A stretch of 64,000 nt of DNA from Pseudomonas sp. TTU2014-080ASC. Its GTDB lineage: Bacteria; Pseudomonadota; Gammaproteobacteria; Pseudomonadales; Pseudomonadaceae. The translations under genes were made by a program, and so were the position numbers. A model generated the notes under the pieces. It was given only the letters and a program-made list of their open reading frames with translations, did no database searches and had not been told where the DNA came from. Below are positions 18,740-28,103 of this stretch, one piece after another. Numbering within the stretch: position 1 is the first letter of the stretch; every line of letters begins with the position of its first letter. The stretch lies in NCBI RefSeq assembly GCF_001446935.1, contig NZ_LKKK01000016.1, positions 62,001-126,000 on the forward strand, given 5' to 3'.

Positions 18740-20032
18740 ATGCCTGACCTGCTTATCCGTGGCCTTTACCATAGCGCCACAGCCTGCACCCTGATGCTTC
18801 TCATCGCCTGTGCAGAGGCCCCAGCACAGACTTATGCGGCCCCTGTAACAGCGCCTGTCCCATCTCCGGCGGCCACAACCACGCCTGTTGCCTTCGAAGC
18901 CCCTGCCCCCTTGCTGACCTTCGAAGAGTGGCGTTCTCTGTTGCGCAGCGATGCGATCGCGGCTGGAATCAATGCCCAGCTGTTTGACCGTACCTTCGCA
19001 GGCATCACCCCGGACCCTAAAGTCATTGCGGCTGACCGCAGCCAGCCAGAATTCACCCGCCCAGTGTGGGAATACATTGACGGAGCCGTATCGGTCGCCC
19101 GCGTTGCCCAAGGCCGCGTGCTCAAGACTCAACACCGGCCAACACTCAAGGCGATTCGCTCTGCATATCGGGTCGACCATGAAGTGCTGATTGCAATTTG
19201 GGGCATGGAGAGCAACTTCGGCAGCAATATCGGCAACAGCAATGTCATCCGTTCCCTCGCCACTCTGGCCTTCGAAGGCCGTCGCCAGGCATTCTGGCGC
19301 GGCCAGTTACTGGCCGCGCTGCAAATCATGCAGGCCGGTGACTATCACGGTAAAACCCTGATCGGCTCTTGGGCCGGCGCCATGGGCCAAACCCAGTTTA
19401 TGCCCACCACATTCAACGAACATGCCGTCGACTTTGATGGCGATGGCCGACGCGATCTCTGGGGTTCCATCCCCGACGCACTGGCCTCGGCCGCTCATTA
19501 CCTGAGTAAGTCCGGCTGGATCAATGGCGAATCCTGGGGTGTCGAAGTCACCCTCCCGAAAAATTTCGACTACGACCTGGCCGACCCGGAAATCCGCCGC
19601 AGCATGGCCCAATGGCGTGAGCTGGGCGTTCGTCCGGTCCGTGAAATTCGCGCCACCGACGAAAGCCAAGCGACGCTGTTCCTACCAGCGGGCTATCGTG
19701 GCCCGGCGTTCCTGCTGCTGAATAACTTCCGTGTCATCCTGCGCTACAACAACTCCACCGCCTATGCACTGGCCATCGGCCTGCTCTCGGATGCCCTGGA
19801 CGGTGAACCAGGCGTTCAGGCAGCCTGGCCTCGCGGCGACCGCCAGCTTGGCCGTAGCGAACGAATCGAAATCCAACAACTGCTGACCGCAAAAGGCTTT
19901 GATACGGGCCCTGCAGACGGCATCATCGGCGCCAATACGCGTAAAGCTGTGCGGGCTTTCCAACACACACAAAACTTGCCTGCGGACGGCTATCCGAGCT
20001 ACGAGTTACTCCAGGCATTACGCCGTTTGTAA
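18740..20032 (+). CDS. MltB-family lytic murein transglycosylase with peptidoglycan-binding domain
   Basis: A periplasmic enzyme that cuts the glycan strand of peptidoglycan to form 1,6-anhydro-muramyl ends. The 430 residues comprise a signal with a plausible lipobox LIAC (Cys24), a Pro/Ala linker, a transglycosylase domain with the catalytic Glu in IWGMESNFGS and the SWAGAMGQTQFMP motif, and a C-terminal PG_binding_1 domain (LLTAKGFDTGPADGIIGANT onward). The ATG at 18740 was chosen over 18701 because the signal peptide begins there; its ribosome-binding site is weak. It is one of two MltB-type enzymes in the window (the other at 25933-26940). It may be a lipoprotein, but this rests on the short lipobox only. 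Confidence 0.87.
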   Translation: MPDLLIRGLYHSATACTLMLLIACAEAPAQTYAAPVTAPVPSPAATTTPVAFEAPAPLLTFEEWRSLLRSDAIAAGINAQLFDRTFAGITPDPKVIAADRSQPEFTRPVWEYIDGAVSVARVAQGRVLKTQHRPTLKAIRSAYRVDHEVLIAIWGMESNFGSNIGNSNVIRSLATLAFEGRRQAFWRGQLLAALQIMQAGDYHGKTLIGSWAGAMGQTQFMPTTFNEHAVDFDGDGRRDLWGSIPDALASAAHYLSKSGWINGESWGVEVTLPKNFDYDLADPEIRRSMAQWRELGVRPVREIRATDESQATLFLPAGYRGPAFLLLNNFRVILRYNNSTAYALAIGLLSDALDGEPGVQAAWPRGDRQLGRSERIEIQQLLTAKGFDTGPADGIIGANTRKAVRAFQHTQNLPADGYPSYELLQALRRL

Positions 20033-20149
20033 ACAATTAGCATCCCCAACTAAACATTTCGCACTTTTGTACGATACTGACTAGAGCCCCAGCCGCTTCA
20101 ATGTGTGGCTGGCACTCTAGCCAATGGCGCTCATTAACAGGGTGTTGAG

Positions 20150-21466
20150 ATGTTTAACCGGAAATTGCACAAGGAACTCTCGGATCTACGGGAGGCATAC
20201 ACCCAGCTACGTCAGGTAAGCGATTCCATCTATTCTGAAATGCTGGTCCTTGAGCTCGATCCTCAGGGCCGCATTCAAATGGTCAACGAGAACTTCCTTA
20301 ACGAACTGGGCTATAGGGAAGCCGACCTGCTGCACAAAGATATCGAACATATTTTTGCGCCGTCCTTCCACAACGAGCCTAATTACCAGAAATTCCGTCG
20401 CGCACTCCAATACGCAGAGCATCTGTGTGGAGCCTTCCGCTTACTCGATGCCAAGGGCCATGAGGCCTGGCTACGCTGTATCTGGCAGCCGGTGCAGAAC
20501 AGCCAGGGTCAGTTACTGCGCATGACCATGTGCGCCGTAAACCTTACCCGCACGATCGAAACCTCACAGGAGCATGAAAGCATCATTCAGGCCCTGTTGC
20601 GCTCAACCGCGGTTATCGAGTTTGACCTTTCTGGACATGTGCTGACAGCCAACGAGCGTTTTCTTAACGGCATGGGCTATCGCCTGGAACAAATCCAGGG
20701 CAAACACCACCGCATGTTCTGCGCACCGGAAGAATATAACGCCCCAAACTACCAAAGCTTTTGGGACCAACTCAGGCGCGGTGAGTTTGTCAGTGACCGT
20801 TTCAAACGCTTGGACAGCCTGGGCCGGGTAGTCTGGCTGGAAGCCTCATACAACCCTATTTATGACGCCCATGGTGAGTTATACAAGGTGGTGAAATTTG
20901 CCACGGTCATCACCGACCAGATTAACCAGGAGCTCGCTGTTGCAGAGGCAGCAACAGTCGCTTATGACATATCCCAACAAACCGATACCACCGCTCAGCA
21001 AGGTGCTCAGGTCATTAGCCAGACACTTGAGGTTATGCAAGCCATCGCCGAACAGGTGCAGAGCGCTACCGAGGGCATCGAAGCACTGGGCAAGCAATCC
21101 GAACTGATCAGCGCCATGGTCAAAACCATCAACGGTATCGCCGATCAAACCAACCTGCTGGCACTAAACGCAGCTATTGAAGCTGCCAGAGCTGGCGAAC
21201 AAGGCCGTGGTTTTGCTGTGGTGGCTGACGAAGTCAGACAACTTGCCGCACGAACCAGTAAAGCCACCGAGGAGATCGTCGACGTTGTTCTGCGAAACCA
21301 AACCCTGGCGCAAAATGCCGTTACTGCTATGGCCAGCAGTCGTCAGCAAGCAGCGCAAGGGCTGGAATTGGCAGGCCAAGCCGGCCAGGTAATCATTGAT
21401 ATTCAGGACGGGGCGCAACAGGTGGTAGAAGCCGTTGGTCAGTTTGCCAATCAACTGAAGACCTGA
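20150..21466 (+). CDS. Soluble PAS-PAS methyl-accepting chemotaxis protein (BdlA-like)
   Basis: A cytoplasmic chemoreceptor of 438 residues with no membrane segment. Two PAS domains (about 20-125 and 145-250, the second repeating the first's ...ERFLNGMGYRLEQIQGKHHRMF pattern) are followed by an MCP signalling domain with the highly conserved hairpin tip IADQTNLLALNAAIEAARAGE. The layout and size match BdlA of P. aeruginosa, a soluble receptor that promotes biofilm dispersal, and relatives of Aer. The signalling domain is short, so few methylation helices are present. The gene stands alone between the transglycosylase and lipA. Which signal the PAS domains sense cannot be told. Confidence 0.88.
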   Translation: MFNRKLHKELSDLREAYTQLRQVSDSIYSEMLVLELDPQGRIQMVNENFLNELGYREADLLHKDIEHIFAPSFHNEPNYQKFRRALQYAEHLCGAFRLLDAKGHEAWLRCIWQPVQNSQGQLLRMTMCAVNLTRTIETSQEHESIIQALLRSTAVIEFDLSGHVLTANERFLNGMGYRLEQIQGKHHRMFCAPEEYNAPNYQSFWDQLRRGEFVSDRFKRLDSLGRVVWLEASYNPIYDAHGELYKVVKFATVITDQINQELAVAEAATVAYDISQQTDTTAQQGAQVISQTLEVMQAIAEQVQSATEGIEALGKQSELISAMVKTINGIADQTNLLALNAAIEAARAGEQGRGFAVVADEVRQLAARTSKATEEIVDVVLRNQTLAQNAVTAMASSRQQAAQGLELAGQAGQVIIDIQDGAQQVVEAVGQFANQLKT

Positions 21467-21481
21467 GGCCTTGCTGCTCAA

Positions 21482-21511
21482 CCGAACGACCGGCCTCAGG
21501 CGGTCGTTCGG
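21482..21511. terminator. Bidirectional hairpin between the chemoreceptor and lipA
   Basis: Perfect 11-base-pair inverted repeat CCGAACGACCG (21482-21492) and CGGTCGTTCGG (21501-21511) between convergent genes; no T tract on either side. Confidence 0.6.
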
Positions 21512-21523
21512 CTGGCAACACAC

Positions 21524-22501
21524 TTAACCGATCTTGTTGCCGTGAGCCTGTTGGTCGGCGTGGTAAGAAGAGCGCACCAGCGGGCCGGACGCGACGTTCT
21601 TAAAGCCCATTTTCTCGCCTTCTTCAGCGAACCAGGCAAACGTGTCCGGGTGTACAAAACGCTGTACAGGCAAGTGGCTGCGCGAAGGCTGCAGATACTG
21701 GCCCAAGGTGAGCATGTCGATATCGTGCTCACGCATGCGCTTCATGACCTCGATGACCTCTTCATCGGTCTCACCCAAGCCAAGCATCAGCCCGGATTTG
21801 GTCGGAACATGCGGAACCCGCTGCTTGAACTTCTGCAGCAGATCCAGCGACCACTCAAAGTCAGATCCAGGCCGTGCTGCTTTGTACAGACGCGGTACGG
21901 TTTCCAAGTTGTGGTTGAACACATCCGGCGGCTCCTGGGCAGTAATATCCAGGGCCACATCCATACGGCCACGATAGTCCGGGACCAGCGTTTCCAGTTG
22001 CACAGTAGGCGACAGCTTGCGGATTTCGCGCAGGCAGTCAGCAAAGTGCTGGGCACCGCCGTCGCGCAGATCGTCGCGGTCCACAGAGGTAATCACCACG
22101 TACTTAAGACGCAGATCGGCAATGGCGATGGCCAGGTTGGTCGGCTCATCTACATCCAGCGGCTTAGGTCGGCCATGACCGACATCGCAGAACGGGCAGC
22201 GCCGGGTGCAGATGTCGCCCATGATCATGAAGGTAGCCGTGCCACCGCTGAAGCATTCGCCCAAGTTCGGGCAGCTGGCTTCTTCACAAACGCTGTGCAA
22301 TTTGTGCTTACGCAGCAGCTGCTTGATCCGGTCGACTTCCGGCGACACCGGGATGCGGACACGAATCCAGTCCGGTTTTTTCGGCAACTCTTCAGTTGGG
22401 ATGATCTTCACCGGGATGCGCGCCATCTTCTCGGCGCCACGCAGCTTTACGCCAACTTCCACTTTGGCCGGTTTACCGGGGGTTTGCACTGTGCTGCTCA
22501 T
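21524..22501 (-). CDS. lipA: Lipoyl synthase
   Basis: A radical-SAM enzyme that inserts two sulfurs into octanoyl groups bound to lipoyl domains. It has 325 residues with both iron-sulfur sites: the auxiliary cluster motif CEEASCPNLGEC and the radical-SAM motif CTRRCPFC. The C-terminal RSSYHAD segment supplies the conserved Ser of the auxiliary cluster. The ATG at 22501 was chosen over 22540 because the protein conventionally starts there. It is the last gene of the minus-strand run, about 110 bases after lipB, which makes its octanoyl substrate. Confidence 0.96.
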   Translation of the reverse strand: MSSTVQTPGKPAKVEVGVKLRGAEKMARIPVKIIPTEELPKKPDWIRVRIPVSPEVDRIKQLLRKHKLHSVCEEASCPNLGECFSGGTATFMIMGDICTRRCPFCDVGHGRPKPLDVDEPTNLAIAIADLRLKYVVITSVDRDDLRDGGAQHFADCLREIRKLSPTVQLETLVPDYRGRMDVALDITAQEPPDVFNHNLETVPRLYKAARPGSDFEWSLDLLQKFKQRVPHVPTKSGLMLGLGETDEEVIEVMKRMREHDIDMLTLGQYLQPSRSHLPVQRFVHPDTFAWFAEEGEKMGFKNVASGPLVRSSYHADQQAHGNKIG

Positions 22502-22610
22502 AAAACAACCTACCCTCACATTGTCCAGCCTGCACGCCACCTTGAGGCTCAGGCTTATCGTCCGAGTTACGGCACGATTCGTCGTTAACTGCTGTAAAGC
22601 TGCTGCACAA

Positions 22611-23282
22611 CTAGGCAGGTACGCCTGTCAGCCGTGGTATTTCACCCGGCAGTGTTGTGTGTTCCGCATAGCCGAGGTGTTTGACGAGTTGCTCACGCAG
22701 GCGGGCACTCACCTCGCTCATCGCAACCGGCGTCCCGATCAGATCAGCCATTTGCGTCATAGCCATACCGGCATATCCACACGGATTTATACGCTTGAAC
22801 GGCTGTAAATCCATATCCACATTCAGGGCCAGACCATGGAACGAGCGCCCGCCACGAATGCGTAGCCCCAGCGATGCAATCTTGGCACCGTTTACGTAAA
22901 CACCAGGTGCATCTGGCTTGGCATTAGCCTCAATACCATAGCTGGCAAGCAGGTCAATCAAGCTGAGTTCAATTCGAGACACCAGCTCACGTACGCCTAA
23001 TGCGCTGCGGCGTACATCCAGCAACAGGTAAGCGACCAACTGGCCAGGCCCGTGATACGTCACCTGGCCTCCGCGATCAACCTGCACGACTGGGATATCG
23101 CCGGGAAACAGCACATGCTCGGCCTTTCCGGCCTGCCCCTGAGTAAACACCGGGGCGTGTTCCAGCAACCAAACTTCATCGGCCGTATTGGCATCACGGC
23201 TATTGGTGAACTGCTGCATGGCATGCCAGGTTGGCTCGTAGTCGACCTGGCCCAGCTCACGAAAGCCGAGCGGCAGGCTCAT
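22611..23282 (-). CDS. lipB: Octanoyl-ACP:protein octanoyltransferase
   Basis: Moves octanoate from acyl carrier protein to lipoyl domains, the step before LipA. The 223 residues contain the GGQVTYHGPGQLVAY active-site segment, the catalytic Lys in NGAKIASLGLRI and the catalytic Cys in INPCGYAGMAMTQ. The start was set at the ATG at 23282, which overlaps the stop of the YbeD gene (TGATG); a GTG one codon earlier is possible. The adjacency to lipA and ybeD is typical. Confidence 0.95.
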   Translation of the reverse strand: MSLPLGFRELGQVDYEPTWHAMQQFTNSRDANTADEVWLLEHAPVFTQGQAGKAEHVLFPGDIPVVQVDRGGQVTYHGPGQLVAYLLLDVRRSALGVRELVSRIELSLIDLLASYGIEANAKPDAPGVYVNGAKIASLGLRIRGGRSFHGLALNVDMDLQPFKRINPCGYAGMAMTQMADLIGTPVAMSEVSARLREQLVKHLGYAEHTTLPGEIPRLTGVPA

Positions 23283-23560
23283 CACAGCACCATGTGGACG
23301 CGGCCGGTGGCGCGCAAATCCGTATGGATAGCTTGCAGCTGCTCTACACCAGTCGCGGTGATCAACACCTGCACGGAGAGAAAACGACCATTACGGCTGT
23401 CACGGCTCACCAGGGTCGTTTCATCAAATCCCGGGGCGTGACGGTGCATGATCTCAATGATCAGATCAGCAAAACCCTCGCCAGCCTCGCCAATCACCTT
23501 GATTGGGTAACGCTCGCAGGGGAATTCGATTTTAGGGGCTTGTACGTCAGTATCAGTCAT
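23282..23560 (-). CDS. ybeD: YbeD-like DUF493 protein
   Basis: A 92-residue soluble protein of the DUF493/YbeD family, with the family start IEFPCERYPIKVIGEAGEGF and an ACT-like fold in known relatives. Its function is thought to be regulatory but is not established. Conserved position immediately upstream of lipB, with overlapping stop and start codons, argues for a link to lipoate metabolism or to the cell-wall genes before it. Confidence 0.9.
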   Translation of the reverse strand: MTDTDVQAPKIEFPCERYPIKVIGEAGEGFADLIIEIMHRHAPGFDETTLVSRDSRNGRFLSVQVLITATGVEQLQAIHTDLRATGRVHMVL

Positions 23561-23628
23561 GGCAATCAGCAGGCTTTTGGCCTGTCCAAGGCAGAACGCC
23601 CCTGATCAGGAGCGTTCCGGAGCATCAA

Positions 23629-24804
23629 TCAGTTAAACAGTCCGTAGAAGAATAGGCGAATACCATCCCAAAGGCGACGGAAGAAACCGCCTTCCTCGAC
23701 TGCATCCAGAGCGATCAGGTCCGCAGTATGCACCACATCGTCGCCCAGCTTCACTTCCACCTTACCAATCACATCACCCTGTGCGATCGGGGCGATGAGC
23801 TGCGGGTTGAGAACCATGGTTGCCTGCAACTTATCCAGCTGGCCTTTTGGCAGTGTCAGACTCAGATCCTCAGCCAGACCCGCTTTGACCTGGGTCTGAG
23901 TGCCTTTCCAGACAGGACTCTGAGCCAACTCTACGCCCTTCTTATAGAAAGTACGGGACTCAAAGAAACGGAAACCGTAAGTCAGCAGCTTTTGCGTTTC
24001 AGCCGCGCGAGCCGATTCGCTTGCAGTGCCAAACACAGCAGTGATCATCCGTGCTCCGTCACGCACAGCCGAAGCCACCAGACAATAACCAGCCTCAGCA
24101 GTGTGGCCGGTCTTCAGGCCGTCGACAGTCTTGTCGCGCCACAGCAGCAGGTTGCGGTTACCTTGTTTGATGTTGTTCCAGACGAACTCTTTCTGCGCGT
24201 AGATCGCGTAATGTTCCTGGTCTTCATTAATGATCGCGCGGGCCAGAATGGCCATATCGTGTGCACTGGAGTAGTGCTCAGGGTGCGGCAGACCGGTGGC
24301 ATTCATAAAGTGGGAGTTGTTCATTCCCAGACGCTTAGCAGTCTCGTTCATCATGTCAGCGAAGGCATCTTCGCTACCGGCAATGTACTCGGCCAGGGCA
24401 ATACTGGCGTCGTTGCCAGATTGGATGATGACGCCGTGCAGCAGATCGTCGACCTTAGCCTCACTGTTCAGCGGCAGGAACATGGTGGACCCACCGGAAG
24501 CGGCACCGCCTGTACGCCAGGCGTGTTCGCTGATTGGGACCATATCCTGCTCGCCGATCTTGCCCTTACGGATTTCCAACGTAGCAATGTAGGCGGTCAT
24601 CAGTTTGGTCAGGCTGGCAGGCGGCAGGCGCTGATCACCATTGTTCTCGACCAGAACATTACCGGTGGCGGCATCCATCAACACATAGGATTTGGCCGCC
24701 AGTTGCGGGGCAGCCGGCACCACTTGTTGGTCCGCCCAGACGGTAGCTGCGCCAAGCAGACCAATTGAAAGAACAATGCGTTTGGCAAAACTGGTGATAT
24801 TCAT
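23629..24804 (-). CDS. dacA: D-alanyl-D-alanine carboxypeptidase (PBP5/6 type)
   Basis: Removes the last D-Ala from peptidoglycan stem peptides, limiting cross-linking. The 391-residue precursor has a signal peptide to about residue 24, active-site SLTK at 64-67, SGN at 129-131, KTG at 231-233, a C-terminal beta domain, and an amphipathic end (FFRRLWDGIRLFFYGLF) that anchors it to the periplasmic face of the membrane. It lies between rlpA and ybeD in the usual Pseudomonas order; a gap of about 115 bases from rlpA could hold its own promoter. Confidence 0.95.
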   Translation of the reverse strand: MNITSFAKRIVLSIGLLGAATVWADQQVVPAAPQLAAKSYVLMDAATGNVLVENNGDQRLPPASLTKLMTAYIATLEIRKGKIGEQDMVPISEHAWRTGGAASGGSTMFLPLNSEAKVDDLLHGVIIQSGNDASIALAEYIAGSEDAFADMMNETAKRLGMNNSHFMNATGLPHPEHYSSAHDMAILARAIINEDQEHYAIYAQKEFVWNNIKQGNRNLLLWRDKTVDGLKTGHTAEAGYCLVASAVRDGARMITAVFGTASESARAAETQKLLTYGFRFFESRTFYKKGVELAQSPVWKGTQTQVKAGLAEDLSLTLPKGQLDKLQATMVLNPQLIAPIAQGDVIGKVEVKLGDDVVHTADLIALDAVEEGGFFRRLWDGIRLFFYGLFN

Positions 24805-24918
24805 CCGTTTCTCTGATTTTCTGGGTGGAACAATCCGTTGGACTTCGTCATAGAGGCGGGACGCTCATGCAAACATCCCGCTTTGCTGGTTAGTCCAGCT
24901 GATATCAAATAAGTGCCA

Positions 24919-25929
24919 TTAATCTGGCCGAACCAGCGTGGCTTCACCCAAATTGGCCAGCCTGACGCTGCTCTGCAGGCGCTCAGCCTCGCTTTGGCTG
25001 CTCACCGGCCCCATCCGCACCCGGTGCAATATCTGCTGGTTGCGCACCACTGAGCTGACGAATACCGGCGCATTGACCGTCCCGCTCAGCTTGGCCTTCA
25101 AGAGCTCCGCAGCGTCCGGGTTGGCGAAGGCTGCCACTTGGAGATACAGGCCAGACGCTCCGAGTGAAGCGTTTTTTTTTGAGTCAATCTGCACAGGTAC
25201 GACCGCAGCCGCATGCTGTTGCGGTGGCGGTGTATAGGTTTCCAGAGGCTGGCTGATCGGCTGCGCGGTTGCCTGAGCAACCGATGTAGGCTGCGCCATC
25301 TTAGGCGCTGCCAACACCATCGGCACCGGCTGGCCTTGCTGAGCCCACCACTCACTCGGATCGATGCCTTCGACCTTGACCCGGGCTGTGCCGCTCTCGG
25401 CGTAACCGAGTTTTTTCGCGGCGGCAAAGGACAAGTCGATGATGCGGTCCGAATAGAACGGACCGCGGTCGTTTACACGCAAAATTGCCGTCTTGCCGTT
25501 TTCCAGGTTGGTCACACGCACATAGCTGGGCAGCGGCAAGGTCTTATGAGCGGCAGTCATGCCGTACAAGTCGTAAGTCTCACCATTGGCAGTTGCCTGA
25601 CCATGAAACTTGGTGCCGTACCAGGAAGCCGGGCCAATAGCGACGTAGCGGCGCGCATCAGGAATCGGATAATACTGCTTGCCGAACACAGTGTACGGGC
25701 TGGCCTTGACCGGCCCGTAGTGCGGCATGGGCACTGCATCCGGGATTTTGGAAACATCCACATCCCACCACGGCGCGCCATCTTTATGCGGACGGTTAAA
25801 GTCGGACGGGCCGGAAATGCCACCACTCTGCTGCACCGGCTGCACTGGTTTGGGCTTCTGCGACGTGCAACTGGCCAAAATCAGCGCCAAGCTGCCGCAC
25901 AAGGCCAGTTTGAATGGCAACTTGCTCAT
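24919..25929 (-). CDS. rlpA: RlpA, septal lytic transglycosylase lipoprotein
   Basis: An outer-membrane lipoprotein that in P. aeruginosa cleaves glycan strands lacking stem peptides at the septum. The 336 residues begin with lipobox LASC (Cys21), then a double-psi beta-barrel domain (about 95-190, with ASWYGTKFHGQATANGE and RVNDRGPF), a Pro/Gln-rich linker, and a C-terminal SPOR domain (about 260-336) that targets denuded septal peptidoglycan. It starts 3 bases after the mltB stop, so the two are co-transcribed. Confidence 0.94.
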   Translation of the reverse strand: MSKLPFKLALCGSLALILASCTSQKPKPVQPVQQSGGISGPSDFNRPHKDGAPWWDVDVSKIPDAVPMPHYGPVKASPYTVFGKQYYPIPDARRYVAIGPASWYGTKFHGQATANGETYDLYGMTAAHKTLPLPSYVRVTNLENGKTAILRVNDRGPFYSDRIIDLSFAAAKKLGYAESGTARVKVEGIDPSEWWAQQGQPVPMVLAAPKMAQPTSVAQATAQPISQPLETYTPPPQQHAAAVVPVQIDSKKNASLGASGLYLQVAAFANPDAAELLKAKLSGTVNAPVFVSSVVRNQQILHRVRMGPVSSQSEAERLQSSVRLANLGEATLVRPD

Positions 25930-25932
25930 TAA

Positions 25933-26940
25933 TTAGTTTCCCCGAGCCTCAACCAGCAACTCTGCCAGCTGATTGACCGCCATGGCATACATAACACTGC
26001 GATTGTAGCGGGTGATGACAAAGAAGTTAGGAAGACCCAGCCAGTACTCATCCCCTTCAGCCCCTTCAAGGCGGAAGGCCGTCACCGGCATGTCGTCACT
26101 CAGTGCCTCAGCTGTGCTCCATCCCAACGCACGCAATTCCCCGACGTTCTTCACCGGATCCAGACCTGGGCTTAAACCTTCATCCACACGTTCACCGGCA
26201 ACCGCAGCAACTTTAGCCACTGCTTCGCCTGGCAGCCAGCCATGGACCTTAAAGTAGTTAGCCACGCTGCCAATAGCGTCATTCGGGTTGTTCCAAATAT
26301 TGATATGGCCGTCGTGGTCAAAATCAACTGCATAAGCACGGAAGCTGCTTGGCATGAATTGCGGCAGCCCCATAGCGCCAGCGTAGGAGCCGGTCAGGGA
26401 GATCGGGTCCACCTGCTCTTCGCGGGTCAACAGCAGGAACTCTCGCAGCTCCTTGCGGAAGAACGGCGCACGCGGTGGGTAATCAAAGGCCAGCGTCGAC
26501 AGCGCATCCATTACCCGGTAGCTGCCGGTGTTGCCGCCGTACATGGTTTCCACACCGATGATGGCAACGATGAACTGAGCCGGCACACCGTACTCAGCCT
26601 CTGCCCGGGCCAGTGCTGCTTCATTGTTTTTCCAGAACTCGACACCGCGCTTGATGCGGGCATCAGTGATGAAAATCGGGCGGTAGTCTTTCCAGGGTTT
26701 TACTTTTTCAGCCGGACGGGAAATAGCATCCAGAATGGCTTGTTTACGTTCGACCTTGGTAAACAGCTCCTGCAGCTGCTCAGCGGCAAAGCCATAATCC
26801 CGGGTCATTTCTTCAACGAACTCAGATGCCAGAGGAGACTGCTCATAGTCCCCGGCAACGACCGGCTGAACTGCAGCGCACACCCCCGCCATGATCAACC
26901 AGGGTGCTGTACGTCCGATCCAACCGCGCATTTTTTGCAT
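25933..26940 (-). CDS. mltB: Lytic murein transglycosylase B
   Basis: A periplasmic lytic transglycosylase of 335 residues in the SLT_2 (MltB) family. A hydrophobic signal segment (about 10-27) is followed by the catalytic domain: catalytic Glu in IIGVETMYGGNTG, and the SYAGAMGLPQFMPSSFRAY motif. There is no PG_binding domain, unlike the paralogue at 18740. The start was placed at the ATG at 26940 (GGTGA just before); 26976 would extend into the end of rodA. It belongs to the rod-shape cluster. Confidence 0.92.
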   Translation of the reverse strand: MQKMRGWIGRTAPWLIMAGVCAAVQPVVAGDYEQSPLASEFVEEMTRDYGFAAEQLQELFTKVERKQAILDAISRPAEKVKPWKDYRPIFITDARIKRGVEFWKNNEAALARAEAEYGVPAQFIVAIIGVETMYGGNTGSYRVMDALSTLAFDYPPRAPFFRKELREFLLLTREEQVDPISLTGSYAGAMGLPQFMPSSFRAYAVDFDHDGHINIWNNPNDAIGSVANYFKVHGWLPGEAVAKVAAVAGERVDEGLSPGLDPVKNVGELRALGWSTAEALSDDMPVTAFRLEGAEGDEYWLGLPNFFVITRYNRSVMYAMAVNQLAELLVEARGN

Positions 26941-26957
26941 TGATTCACCAATCCCAA

Positions 26958-28103
26958 TCAAGACTGTGTCATCCACTTCCTGTGCGTGTGGATCGACATC
27001 AAAATTCCAAAACCTGCCAACAAAGTAATCAGCGATGTACCACCGTAGCTGATAAAGGGTAGCGGTACCCCAACCACCGGCAACAACCCACTCACCATGC
27101 CAATGTTGACAAAGACATACACAAAGAACGTCATGGTCAGCGCTCCGGCGAGCAGCTTACCGAACAGCGTCTGTGCTTGCACGGTAATCACCAGTCCTCT
27201 GGCGATCAACAGCAAGTAAATCAGTAGTAACAAACAGACTCCGACCAGGCCGAACTCTTCTGCCAAAACCGCAATGATAAAGTCGGTGTGACTCTCGGGC
27301 AAAAAGTCCAGATGCGACTGCGTTCCCAGCAGCCAGCCTTTGCCCAGCACTCCGCCGGAACCGATTGCTGCTTTGGACTGAATAATGTTCCAGCCACTGC
27401 CCAGTGGATCGCTCTCCGGATTGAGGAAGGTCAGCACCCGCTGCTTCTGATACTGATGCATGACAAAGAACCACATCCCGATTGCGATCGGCACCACGGC
27501 TGCGACTGCACCGATCACCCACCGCCACTGCAAGCCGCCAATAAACAGAACAAAACCACCGGACGCCAAAATCAGCAGAGAGGTGCCTAGGTCCGGCTGC
27601 ATCAGAATCAGCACAAATGGCGTAACAATCATCGCCACAGCCACACAGAGGTGCTTTAAACGTGGTGGCAGGTTGCGACTGGATAGATACCAGGCAATGG
27701 TTGCCGGCATGATGATCTTCATAAACTCCGAGGGCTGAAAACGGATCACCCCGGGAATATTGATCCAGCGCGTAGCCCCCATGGCGTTATGTCCCATGAC
27801 ATCCACCGCTATCAGCAGGGCAACGCCCACACCGTAAGCCAGAGGTACCCAACGAGCCATAAAGCGGGGCTCGAACTGGGCAATGATAAGCATGCCGACA
27901 AGGCCCAGACCGAAGGAGCTGGCCTGCTTCATGACCAGATCAACATTCTTGCCACTGGCCGAATACAGCACCAGCAGGCTGCCGACAGCCAGAATAATCA
28001 GCAACAGCATCAGGATGCCGTCGATGTGCAAGCGTTGCAGCAGAGTCGCGCGGCGACGCACCAGATCTTCGTTAGAGAGATTGCGGTCGAAATTATTACT
28101 CAT
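26958..28103 (-). CDS. rodA: RodA, SEDS peptidoglycan glycosyltransferase
   Basis: Polymerises glycan strands for cell elongation together with PBP2. The 381 residues form about ten membrane segments; the SEDS signature GMVSGLLPVVGVPLPFISYGGTS region near the C terminus is intact. The ATG at 28103 overlaps the mrdA stop (ATGA), so partner proteins are translationally coupled. The longer start at 28178 would lie inside mrdA. Confidence 0.96.
   Translation of the reverse strand: MSNNFDRNLSNEDLVRRRATLLQRLHIDGILMLLLIILAVGSLLVLYSASGKNVDLVMKQASSFGLGLVGMLIIAQFEPRFMARWVPLAYGVGVALLIAVDVMGHNAMGATRWINIPGVIRFQPSEFMKIIMPATIAWYLSSRNLPPRLKHLCVAVAMIVTPFVLILMQPDLGTSLLILASGGFVLFIGGLQWRWVIGAVAAVVPIAIGMWFFVMHQYQKQRVLTFLNPESDPLGSGWNIIQSKAAIGSGGVLGKGWLLGTQSHLDFLPESHTDFIIAVLAEEFGLVGVCLLLLIYLLLIARGLVITVQAQTLFGKLLAGALTMTFFVYVFVNIGMVSGLLPVVGVPLPFISYGGTSLITLLAGFGILMSIHTHRKWMTQS

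Noticed and set aside
21542..22588. 348-codon plus-strand frame
   Set aside because: Antisense to lipA, whose iron-sulfur motifs are unambiguous.
23728..24768. 346-codon plus-strand frame
   Set aside because: Antisense to dacA; His/Gln/Val-rich product with no domain.
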